Positions 1 to 4,788 are shown, counted from the stretch's first letter. The stretch: 13,302 bases of DNA from Candidatus Woesearchaeota archaeon CG11_big_fil_rev_8_21_14_0_20_43_8 (GCA_002762705.1 PCVE01000016.1:1-13302), one strand, 5' to 3'. A program made the numbers and translations. The notes: generated by a model not told the origin, from the sequence alone.

Positions 1-357
1 TGGACAGAAAAGAGACAGGCGATCGCCAGGCGTTATGATGAAAGTTTGAAGGGTTGCGTCACGACCCCATATTGTGATCCAAAGGCATATCATGTCTATC
101 ATCATTATATCATACTTGCCGACAGGCGCGATGAGCTTTGCGAACATCTGGATAAGGATGGGATTTCGTGGGGTAGGCATTATCCGATACCTGTGCACAA
201 GCAACCATCATTTAGTGGAAGCGCGGCGTCAGTTGTCTCTCTTCCAATAACAGAATCTATCGTGTCGAAGTCGCTTACACTCCCACTCTTCCCAGAGATG
301 ACTGATGATGAAGTGCAGAGAGTCATCGATTCAGTGAGATCTTTCTATGATAATTGA
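1..357 (+). CDS. DegT/DnrJ/EryC1-family PLP aminotransferase, C-terminal part (5' truncated)
   Basis: The reading frame is open from the first base and ends in TGA at 355-357, so only the last 118 residues are present. The start RRYDESL and the later YHHYII, HYPIPVHKQPSF and SITLPLFPEM-like tail (here SLTLPLFPEMTDDEV) are the usual C-terminal landmarks of sugar aminotransferases of the DegT/StrS group, which transfer an amino group from glutamate to a nucleotide keto-sugar using PLP. The PLP lysine lies upstream of the window. The product is probably cytoplasmic and contributes an amino sugar to a surface polysaccharide or glycoprotein glycan, which fits the neighbouring acyltransferase pair. 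Its stop overlaps the convergent gene on the minus strand by 13 bp. The family call is firm; the specific sugar cannot be read. Confidence 0.85.
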   Translation, partial: WTEKRQAIARRYDESLKGCVTTPYCDPKAYHVYHHYIILADRRDELCEHLDKDGISWGRHYPIPVHKQPSFSGSAASVVSLPITESIVSKSLTLPLFPEMTDDEVQRVIDSVRSFYDN

Positions 358-1292
358 TCGCTGAGCTTCTTCGCTATGTACATTCGTCCGATTTGGTTGA
401 GATGTTCTTCTGCAGAATCTGAATCTCTGAACGCTTGATGTGTCAGGTCAAATTTCATGTCGATGATGGGTGTCGAATACCTTGAAGCGAGGTCTGTGAT
501 GGATCTTGCGTTCTCTGTGACGATGGCGCGGAAATCTTCACCGAAATTTTTCTCGCCTAGATCCACATCGACAGGATTTATGTATAATAAAACAGGTATA
601 TCATTCTCATTGTAATTTGACAGCATCCTTTCGAAAGCAAGATACTGGTCATTATCTTTGTCGAACTGATACAGATACATCTCTGCCAGACGTACTTTCG
701 CCCCCCCATATCTTTGTTCTAGTTCTAGCAGGTCCTTACGCTGTCCAAGCGCTGTATCATTCACATATATCTGCGCTTCATCAGATATCTCTTGCTCTTT
801 CTCAAGTATCTTCGGTGTGTTGGCAAGTAGCAAGTATAGGCGGGTGTAAAGTGTATCCAACGGATTGTTGCCTGATCTATAAGTGGCCTTCTCTATCTCG
901 AATCGGGGTTTGGCATAGATATAATCTGGTCCAAAGAAATTTAGGATGACGGATACGATGACCAGGTTAGGCCTCTTATCCTGCCGGATTATATAGTCGC
1001 TTATGCTTTCATATACTTTTGGATCATATCCTTCAGTCGTTATCGGATAGACCTTTCGTCCGTCAGGGAGAAAACTTCCAAGCATCTCTGGTATGCTGCG
1101 TCTGTCTGTGTCCGAGCTAGCATACTGTTTCGTGATGGAAGCTCCGACAAAGATGATCCCCTCTTCATCCTTAAGCCCATCTTTCAATATCTCCAGCTGC
1201 GGGATAGAGAAGAAGAACTGCTGAAGTATCAGTGCGGAGACTAGCAGCAACAGGTTGAAGCCGATGAGTTTAATCCAAAATTGTCTTTTCAT
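345..1292 (-). CDS. Membrane-anchored SGNH/GDSL-hydrolase-like protein, partner of the MBOAT acyltransferase
   Basis: 315 residues from the ATG at 1292. That start is preferred because GGTG lies 5 nt upstream; a GTG at 1301 would add three residues and abuts the stop of the upstream gene. Residues about 8-30 form one hydrophobic segment (signal anchor), so most of the protein should be outside the membrane. GIIFVGASITKQY (Ser52) resembles the SGNH block I nucleophile motif, and the C-terminal EEHLNQIGRMYIAKKL (His297) resembles block V, where the catalytic His is followed by LN and a G. Proteins of this form (compare DltD, AlgJ/AlgX) pair with MBOAT proteins in O-acylation of extracellular polymers. 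The gene follows the MBOAT gene directly, so the two are translated together. The catalytic role is inferred; the block I Asp is replaced by Ala (GAS, not GDS), as in several acyltransfer partners. Confidence 0.65.
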   Translation of the reverse strand: MKRQFWIKLIGFNLLLLVSALILQQFFFSIPQLEILKDGLKDEEGIIFVGASITKQYASSDTDRRSIPEMLGSFLPDGRKVYPITTEGYDPKVYESISDYIIRQDKRPNLVIVSVILNFFGPDYIYAKPRFEIEKATYRSGNNPLDTLYTRLYLLLANTPKILEKEQEISDEAQIYVNDTALGQRKDLLELEQRYGGAKVRLAEMYLYQFDKDNDQYLAFERMLSNYNENDIPVLLYINPVDVDLGEKNFGEDFRAIVTENARSITDLASRYSTPIIDMKFDLTHQAFRDSDSAEEHLNQIGRMYIAKKLSDQLS

Positions 1293-1301
1293 TTTTGGCA
1301 C

Positions 1302-2759
1302 CTAAAACTGGAAATATAGGAATTGCGCGCCAGGATTCACGCCAAGGAATATTATTCCAAGTGCTATGGCCAGATATATCGGCCAGCGGATCCATATGGG
1401 TTTGTCTGATAGGAATTTTCGCATCCTCATGTGTTCTTGCATGTAATGTATCATCACAAGGAACGCTATCAGGCCAAACGCCGTGATAAGGTCGTTCTTG
1501 CTCACGATACCTCCAAGCGGCCCTACGAAATCAGCGAATCTGAAGCTTAATGTCGTGATTGATCTTCTTATGATGTGGAATGCATCCGAGATGCTGTTCG
1601 CTCTGAAAAATACCCATGCGATGCATACAAGGACAAATGTCTGAGCTGCTTGCCAGACGCGATGTATGTGTGGATAATTGATTATGCCTGACATCTTTGC
1701 AAGCTCTTTTCTTGATCTGTCTGTGATGATCGCGAGGATCAGATATGTCCCATGCAACGCACCCCATGCGACAAAAGTCCATTTCGCTCCATGCCATAGT
1801 CCGCTCACGATGAATACGACAGCTAGATTGAAATACCATCTAGGCACTTTGACCCTGTTTCCACCCAATGGGATATATAAGTAATCTTTGAACCAAGACG
1901 ACAATGATATATGCCATCTTTTCCAGAAATCTGATACTGAACTCGCAAAATATGGGCGCTTGAAATTATCCATAAGCCTTATCCCGAGAACCTGCGCTGA
2001 TCCTATCGCTATATCAGAGTATCCTGAGAAGTCGCAATAGATCTGCATCGCGAAGAAGAATGTCGCAAGCATAAGATGCGCTCCCATGAATGAATCGGGA
2101 TTGTTGTATATCGGATTGACGATCAAAGAGAGGCGGTCTGCGATGACAATCTTCTTGAACAATCCCCAGAGCATCAGTTTGAGTCCGTCAGTGATGCGGA
2201 CATAATCAAAGCGATGCTCGACCGAGAACTGGGGCAACAGATTCTTCGCTCGCTCGATCGGTCCTGCGACGAGCTGTGGGAAGAACGCGACATACACTGC
2301 GAACTTCCCGAAATGCTTCTCTGGTTTTATCTTTCCATTATAGATGTCTATCGTGTAGCTAAGTGTCTGGAATGTATAGAACGATATCCCGACAGGCAAT
2401 AACACATTCAGGTATGGCATGCTGAAATCGATGCTGACCATCCTCAGTATCTCCCTCAATGAGTCTGAGAAGAAATTGAGATATTTGAATGCGAAAAGAA
2501 GGCCGAGATTCGAGAACAGGCTGAGGTAGAGATATATCTTCTTTTTTGCCTTGCTCTTCTGGCTGCTCATCTTCAGTCCGGCGTAGTAATCTATCGCTGT
2601 TGAGATGAGTATGAGTATGATATATTCAGCTTTCCAGCTCATGTAGAAGTAATAGCTGCTGATCAACAGCAGTATCCATCGCCTGTTCTGCGGAAGCAGG
2701 AAATAGGCTACGCTGACGATCAGGAAAAATGCGAAAAAGTGGAATGAATTGAAATACAT
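1302..2759 (-). CDS. MBOAT-family O-acyltransferase (AlgI/DltB-like)
   Basis: 485 residues from the ATG at 2759, giving MYFNSFHFFAFF, the usual start of AlgI-like proteins. A GTG at 2771 is also in frame, but it overlaps the GGTGA ribosome-binding site that serves the ATG. The protein has about ten hydrophobic segments. Diagnostic motifs are LPVGISFYTFQTLSYTID, the PQLVAGPIER loop, CDFSGYSDIAIG, WKRWHISLSSWFKDYLYIPLGGNR (His283) and SGLWHGAKWTF, whose His323 is the invariant MBOAT catalytic histidine. Family members move an acyl group, usually acetyl, across the membrane to a carbohydrate or lipid acceptor. The downstream SGNH-like gene and the neighbouring sugar aminotransferase suggest O-acetylation of a cell-surface glycan. 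The acceptor is unknown. Confidence 0.92.
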   Translation of the reverse strand: MYFNSFHFFAFFLIVSVAYFLLPQNRRWILLLISSYYFYMSWKAEYIILILISTAIDYYAGLKMSSQKSKAKKKIYLYLSLFSNLGLLFAFKYLNFFSDSLREILRMVSIDFSMPYLNVLLPVGISFYTFQTLSYTIDIYNGKIKPEKHFGKFAVYVAFFPQLVAGPIERAKNLLPQFSVEHRFDYVRITDGLKLMLWGLFKKIVIADRLSLIVNPIYNNPDSFMGAHLMLATFFFAMQIYCDFSGYSDIAIGSAQVLGIRLMDNFKRPYFASSVSDFWKRWHISLSSWFKDYLYIPLGGNRVKVPRWYFNLAVVFIVSGLWHGAKWTFVAWGALHGTYLILAIITDRSRKELAKMSGIINYPHIHRVWQAAQTFVLVCIAWVFFRANSISDAFHIIRRSITTLSFRFADFVGPLGGIVSKNDLITAFGLIAFLVMIHYMQEHMRMRKFLSDKPIWIRWPIYLAIALGIIFLGVNPGAQFLYFQF

Positions 2760-2764
2760 CGTAG

Positions 2765-2769
2765 TCACC
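2765..2769 (-). promoter_or_regulatory. Ribosome-binding site GGTGA that decides the MBOAT start
   Basis: On the minus strand GGTGA sits 5 nt before the ATG at 2759 and matches the GGTGAT anti-SD complement used by other genes here (aEF-2, eL8). It overlaps the alternative GTG codons at 2766-2771, which argues against those as starts. Confidence 0.6.
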
Positions 2770-2798
2770 ACGGATTGGTGTGACTAAGGTGACATCGG

Positions 2799-2808
2799 TT
2801 TTTTAAAC
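2799..2808 (-). promoter_or_regulatory. Possible TATA box for the MBOAT/SGNH unit
   Basis: The minus strand reads GTTTAAAAAA here, an A/T box about 45 nt upstream of the ATG at 2759. It would place transcription start near 2778, giving a leader of about 20 nt with the GGTGA site. This is a match by form and spacing only. Confidence 0.4.
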
Positions 2809-2858
2809 TTTTGGTGGTCATGACGACTTTTAGCGATGGATATCATAGAATAAGGAAA

Positions 2859-2873
2859 AAGTGCCCCGACTGG
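2859..2873. repeat. Left copy of tRNA-Glu 3'-end direct repeat (att-like)
   Basis: AAGTGCCCCGACTGG matches 3950-3964 at 14 of 15 positions, in the same orientation. The right copy is the 3' acceptor and T-stem end of the tRNA-Glu gene plus three flanking bases. No tRNA precedes this left copy: there is no T-loop TTCAAAT or anticodon arm beside it. A tRNA-end duplicate of this kind is what integration at a tRNA gene leaves behind. No integrase is visible. Confidence 0.55.
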
Positions 2874-2909
2874 AGGGCTGAGATGGGGCGGGTAGATGGG
2901 GGGATACCA

Positions 2910-2928
2910 TAATTGTCCACGTAAATTA
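2910..2928. repeat. Left terminal inverted repeat of the Fic cassette
   Basis: TAATTGTCCACGTAAATTA pairs as an inverted repeat with 3897-3915, with one mismatch in 19 (T versus C at the thirteenth base). It includes the outer 9-bp arm of the left ATTGTCCAC-N26-GTGGACAAT site. Confidence 0.7.
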
Positions 2929-2955
2929 GAAGATTTTATAAACTCTGTGGACAAT
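2912..2955. repeat. Left 44-bp inverted-repeat site around the Fic promoter
   Basis: Two perfect 9-bp arms, ATTGTCCAC at 2912-2920 and GTGGACAAT at 2947-2955, are separated by 26 A/T-rich bp that contain the TATA box at 2935-2942. Arms on both sides of a core promoter would suit an operator that blocks TBP/TFB. The same arms with the same 26-bp gap recur just after the gene, so a recombination or transposition site is equally possible. Confidence 0.75.
2935..2942 (+). promoter_or_regulatory. TATA box of the Fic gene
   Basis: TTTATAAA is centred about 26 bp before the GTG at 2965, the normal archaeal TATA-to-start distance. The transcript should therefore begin at or beside the start codon, which makes the mRNA leaderless. 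The same octamer serves uS10, eL8 and eS27 in this window. Confidence 0.6.
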
Positions 2956-2964
2956 ATATCTTAT

Positions 2965-3870
2965 GTGGCATATGTAGAAAAAATCAAGAATCCATCTGGG
3001 AACATCAATTATTATCTTACAAAGACTGTAAGACTTGGCGAAGATAGATTCAAGAAGATACGTGTTCCATTTGCGAAAAGACCCACAAAGAAAGAGATTG
3101 AGGCAGCGCTTGAGGAGATTGACAAAAAATATCGGTCTGTTGCAGTAGAAGATTTTTTGTCTACAAAAGAAATAGGAGCATTCGAAGAGATCAAGGACGC
3201 ATATGACTCCTTTATCAAGAGCATTCCAACCACTGTGCGTGAGAACGCAGAGCAGGATTTCTACATCCGTTTCACATACAACACCAATGCTATTGAAGGC
3301 AACAGATTGACTCTCAATCAGACAAAGATGATTCTGAGCGATAAAAGGATACCCACTGGTGTAGAAGCCCAGGAATATAACGAGGTCATAAACGGCAAAG
3401 ATGCCTTTGATCTCATCAAAGGATATAATGGAAAACTGACTATCGATTTCCTCGAAAAGATCAATTATGAAATCACTAAGAATACAAATGTCCAGTTCCA
3501 GGGAAGGATAAGGGTCTTTCCGGTCTTCATAACAAACACAGAGCATAAACCGCCTGAAGCAGAACGAGTCAGACCAATGCTTCTGGAAGGATTCAGGATC
3601 GCCAACAAGAAAAGCCACCATATTTTGGTCCGTGCATTTATGCTCCATGGCCTTGTTGCGCATGTGCATCCATTTGAAGATGGAAACGGACGTACTGCCA
3701 GAGTGCTTATGAACTGGTTTTTGATAAAACACAATTACCCTAAGTTCTACATCCCCGTAGATAAGCGTGATAAGTATTATGACGCACTCGGTTTCTACGA
3801 TAGAGGAGATTATGGGGAATATTGCAAAGCGATGTTTAGCTTAATTATGGGCCAATACAAGAAGGCGTGA
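2965..3870 (+). CDS. fic: Fic-domain protein AMP-transferase, self-inhibited class II type
   Basis: 301 residues from GTG at 2965 (MAYVEKIKNPSGN). Fic enzymes transfer AMP from ATP, or another nucleotide part, to hydroxyl side chains of target proteins. Residues about 1-35 form a small beta-rich N-terminal piece (YYLTKTVRLGEDRFKKI). TNAIEGN at residues 107-113 fits the inhibitory motif [S/T]xxxE[G/N], with Glu111 expected to block ATP binding. HPFEDGNGRTAR from His235 is the full catalytic Fic motif, so the enzyme looks active and self-inhibited without a separate antitoxin. The in-frame ATG at 2896 would add 23 residues, but it lies upstream of the TATA box and has a poor RBS. The gene stands alone, lies exactly between two repeat sites (the right site begins at the last base of the stop codon), and its neighbours are unrelated, suggesting transfer. 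Confidence 0.88.
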   Translation: MAYVEKIKNPSGNINYYLTKTVRLGEDRFKKIRVPFAKRPTKKEIEAALEEIDKKYRSVAVEDFLSTKEIGAFEEIKDAYDSFIKSIPTTVRENAEQDFYIRFTYNTNAIEGNRLTLNQTKMILSDKRIPTGVEAQEYNEVINGKDAFDLIKGYNGKLTIDFLEKINYEITKNTNVQFQGRIRVFPVFITNTEHKPPEAERVRPMLLEGFRIANKKSHHILVRAFMLHGLVAHVHPFEDGNGRTARVLMNWFLIKHNYPKFYIPVDKRDKYYDALGFYDRGDYGEYCKAMFSLIMGQYKKA

Positions 3871-3913
3871 TTGTCCACAATAATTTGATTAAAATATAAT
3901 TTGCGTGGACAAT
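3870..3913. repeat. Right 44-bp inverted-repeat site after the Fic gene
   Basis: ATTGTCCAC at 3870-3878 and GTGGACAAT at 3905-3913 enclose 26 A/T-rich bp. Arms, orientation and gap length are the same as in the left site, while the core differs at about half its bases. The first base is the last base of the Fic stop codon. A second operator is less expected downstream of a gene, which is why a mobile-cassette role is considered. Confidence 0.75.
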
Positions 3914-3915
3914 TA
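3897..3915. repeat. Right terminal inverted repeat of the Fic cassette
   Basis: The minus strand reads TAATTGTCCACGCAAATTA, matching 2910-2928 at 18 of 19 positions. The two repeats define a 1,006-bp unit that contains the Fic gene, its promoter and nothing else. Confidence 0.7.
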
Positions 3916-3949
3916 ACACATTGTATCACATCCTCCGAGATGAAGTAAT

Positions 3950-3964
3950 AAGTGCCCCGACCGG
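3950..3964. repeat. Right copy of the tRNA-Glu 3'-end direct repeat (att-like)
   Basis: AAGTGCCCCGACCGG covers the 3' end of the tRNA-Glu gene (acceptor strand, discriminator, start of T stem) and three downstream bases. It repeats 2859-2873 with one mismatch. The distances to the inverted repeats are similar on both sides (36 and 34 bp). Confidence 0.55.
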
Positions 3965-3966
3965 GA

Positions 3967-4000
3967 CGTTCAGGAGAAGAGCACTCAGCTCAAGGCTCCA
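3967..4000 (-). other. tRNA-Glu intron 2, T loop (59/60), 34 nt
   Basis: The central 4-bp helix pairs exon TTCA with intron TGAA. The 3-nt bulges are AAT and CGT, each cut after the second base. The inner helix GGAG/CTCC follows, then a hairpin GAGC-TGAGT-GCTC. Removal restores TTCAAAT and the perfect T stem. Confidence 0.88.
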
Positions 4001-4021
4001 TTTGAACCCGGGTCTTTGCCT

Positions 4022-4053
4022 TACCTTGGCGTTCGGTTTTAGCCGAACGACCT
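4022..4053 (-). other. tRNA-Glu intron 1, anticodon loop (37/38), 32 nt
   Basis: This is the canonical position. The central helix CTTT/AAGG (one G-U) lies between 3-nt bulges CGA and TAA. The inner hairpin CGTTCGG-CTAAAA-CCGAACG stacks on GG/CC. Removal gives the loop CTTTCGA. Confidence 0.9.
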
Positions 4054-4123
4054 CGAAAGGGCAAAATGATTGGCCGGACTACACCATCGGGGCATTAAGG
4101 TCCGAATGAATATGATTTTGTTT

Positions 4124-4253
4124 CGTGGGCTTGAGCGTCAGCGAAACCCACGCATTTGATGAAACTTTGTTGCCAAAGTTTCGGCGGAATGATTGGCCGG
4201 ACTACACCACAAGGAAATGCGTAGCATTTCCTGTGCAGGAAGCTTCGCTTCCT
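4124..4253. repeat. Cluster of four short hairpins in and after the tRNA-Glu-like copy
   Basis: The palindromes, in minus-strand reading, are AGGAAGC-GAA-GCTTCCT (4237-4253), AGGAAATGC-TAC-GCATTTCCT (4212-4232), GAAACTTTG-GCAA-CAAAGTTTC (4161-4182) and CGTGGG...CCCACG (4124-4152). The first three have perfect stems of 7-9 bp and 3-4 nt loops. They lie downstream of a TATA box, so the RNA would be strongly folded. Confidence 0.6.
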
Positions 4254-4264
4254 CGCATCGGGGC
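4183..4264 (-). pseudogene. tRNA-Glu 5'-part copy (positions 1-31) interrupted by a 48-nt double-hairpin insert
   Basis: The minus strand begins GCCCCGATG as in the intact tRNA-Glu, then has 48 nt (4208-4255) that fold into two hairpins, then resumes with GTGTAGTCCGGCCAATCATT, identical over 20 nt to the intact gene, and CCGCC where that gene has TTGCC. It stops at position 31; the anticodon loop, T arm and acceptor 3' strand are absent. A hairpin starts at the very next base. The upstream flank resembles that of the intact gene, so a duplication is likely, perhaps of another Glu isoacceptor given the different anticodon stem. It could be a remnant, a structured non-coding RNA, or one part of a split tRNA. 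The insert does not make a convincing splice fold. Confidence 0.5.
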
Positions 4265-4309
4265 ATTGATGTCCGTTTGATTTTGATTATCTGCGTTGAT
4301 TGGAACTGG

Positions 4310-4317
4310 TTTAAATA
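4310..4317 (-). promoter_or_regulatory. TATA box for the tRNA-Glu region
   Basis: TATTTAAA on the minus strand predicts transcription start near 4287, 23 nt before the tRNA-Glu-like copy at 4264. No comparable box lies between that copy and the intact tRNA-Glu, so one transcript probably covers both. Confidence 0.55.
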
Positions 4318-4393
4318 CTTTCCGTCTTTTGTATAGATCGATAATAATTGGATGACACGCATTTCATGAAACTATCTATGCAAGTCTCAATGG

Positions 4394-4399
4394 AAAAAA
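4394..4399 (-). terminator. U-run terminator after tRNA-Ile
   Basis: Six T residues on the minus strand lie four bases past the tRNA-Ile 3' end. Archaeal RNA polymerase ends at such U-runs without needing a hairpin. Confidence 0.5.
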
Positions 4400-4416
4400 C
4401 TATGGGCCCGATGGGA

Positions 4417-4448
4417 CTTTCAGTCAAAACGGCTTTAACAGTTTTGAT
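4417..4448 (-). other. tRNA-Ile intron 3, T loop (59/60), 32 nt
   Basis: The central helix is exon TTCA with intron TGAA, the same as in the tRNA-Glu T-loop intron. The bulges are AAA and AGT. The inner helix TCAAAAC/GTTTTGA has seven pairs with one extra C beside the bulge (slightly relaxed BHB). Removal gives TTCAAAT and the stem ATGGG/CCCAT. Confidence 0.85.
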
Positions 4449-4470
4449 TTTGAACCCATGACCACCGGCT

Positions 4471-4499
4471 CTCCTAGATCCTGTAAAGAACACAGGCCA
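4471..4499 (-). other. tRNA-Ile intron 2, anticodon loop (37/38), 29 nt
   Basis: The central helix CTTA/TAGG (one U-G) lies between bulges TAT and AGA. The inner stem GG-CCTGTG pairs with its partner strand with one bulged A. Removal leaves loop CTTATAA with anticodon TAT. Confidence 0.85.
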
Positions 4500-4517
4500 T
4501 ATAAGACCGGCGCTCCA

Positions 4518-4549
4518 TTGCCTAAAATGGTCAAGCTCACCATACTTTT
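4518..4549 (-). other. tRNA-Ile intron 1, D loop (19/20), 32 nt
   Basis: The central helix GCCT/AGGC is perfect. The bulges are GGA and AAT, each cut after the second base. Inner pairs AAA/TTT and ATGGT/ACCAT close the intron hairpin. Removal gives the D loop AGCCTGGTG between GCTC and GAGC. Confidence 0.85.
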
Positions 4550-4599
4550 CCAGGCTGAGCTACGAGCCCATAATTGAATTTTAGGGAAGCCGTATTTAA

Positions 4600-4607
4600 T
4601 TTAAATA
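4600..4607 (-). promoter_or_regulatory. TATA box for tRNA-Ile
   Basis: TATTTAAA on the minus strand lies about 34 bp before the tRNA 5' end and predicts a start near 4577, giving a leader of about 8 nt. Spacing and sequence are typical. Confidence 0.55.
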
Positions 4608-4743
4608 TGTTTCGAATAAGGGGATTGATATCATTGTTCTTCGCACTCGACATCATCTGAATGAAATATATGCAAACGATAGCACTTGTGACGGAGTCAC
4701 AGCTGCTCTGCAAAAAGATCATTAATCAGAACAAAGCTATCGC

Positions 4744-4788
4744 TAACCCAAAATAAAATATTAAGAAAATAAATCTTCAAGAAAAAAA
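4744..4788 (-). terminator. U-rich terminator after uS10
   Basis: On the minus strand a run of seven T follows the uS10 stop directly (4782-4788), and further T-rich blocks extend to 4750. This is the usual archaeal intrinsic termination signal. Confidence 0.6.

Larger units (their letters stand above)
3953..4093 (-). tRNA. tRNA-Glu (anticodon UUC) with two introns
   Basis: The acceptor strands GCCCCGA and TCGGGGC pair perfectly, with discriminator A and no encoded CCA. The D arm is GTG-TAGTCCGGCCAAT-CAT, as in other archaeal tRNA-Glu. The anticodon stem TTGCC/GGCAA carries loop CTTTCGA with anticodon TTC, and the T arm CCGGG-TTCAAAT-CCCGG closes fully. These parts are contiguous only after two introns are removed: 32 nt at 37/38 and 34 nt in the T loop at 59/60. 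The precursor is 141 nt and the mature tRNA 75 nt. Both introns make strict bulge-helix-bulge folds for the archaeal splicing endonuclease. No TATA box is seen directly upstream; the nearest is at 4310-4317, so the gene is probably co-transcribed with the tRNA-Glu-like fragment before it. Confidence 0.93.
4403..4569 (-). tRNA. tRNA-Ile (anticodon UAU) with three introns
   Basis: After three introns are removed, the mature RNA is 74 nt with every arm closed: acceptor GGGCTCG/CGGGCCC (one G-U), discriminator A, D stem GCTC/GAGC, anticodon stem CCGGT/GCCGG (one U-G), loop CTTATAA, variable TGGTC and T arm ATGGG-TTCAAAT-CCCAT. Anticodon TAT reads AUA (Ile). Most archaea read AUA with an agmatidine-modified CAU tRNA, so a UAU tRNA is notable; it is known from Nanoarchaeum equitans. 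Introns lie in the D loop (19/20, 32 nt), the anticodon loop (37/38, 29 nt) and the T loop (59/60, 32 nt), so 93 of 167 nt are removed. The CCA end is not encoded. Transcription comes from the box at 4600-4607. Confidence 0.9.
4570..4788. other. Intergenic stretch without a gene
   Basis: This holds the tRNA-Ile promoter, a hairpin TTGTGAC-GGA-GTCACAG (4686-4702) enclosed by the distant pair CGATAGC (4677-4683) and GCTATCG (4736-4742), and the U-rich end of the uS10 transcript. No coding frame with an archaeal start signal is seen. The nested stem could be a small RNA, but there is no other support. Confidence 0.45.

Noticed and set aside
2861..2887. Simple transcription terminator from GCCCC...GGGGC
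   Set aside because: The loop is long and no U-run follows; the match to the tRNA-Glu 3' end explains the sequence better.
2896..2964. Fic start at the upstream ATG (23 more residues)
   Set aside because: It lies upstream of the TATA box within the inverted-repeat site and has no good RBS; MAYVEK from GTG at 2965 sits at the expected leaderless position.
2926..3732. A 268-codon open frame on the minus strand inside the Fic gene
   Set aside because: The opposite strand encodes full Fic and inhibitory motifs; this frame is cysteine- and phenylalanine-rich without any family features or start signals.
4124..4253. CRISPR array or regular repeat
   Set aside because: The hairpins differ in sequence and spacing, and no repeated unit with spacers is present.
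4208..4255. The 48-nt insert in the tRNA-Glu-like copy as a spliceable intron
   Set aside because: It forms two closed hairpins, but no 4-bp helix with two 3-nt bulges can be placed at its ends, and the rest of the tRNA is missing.
4138..4493. Minus-strand small coding frames across the tRNA region
   Set aside because: They run through tRNA exons and introns and carry no protein-like features.
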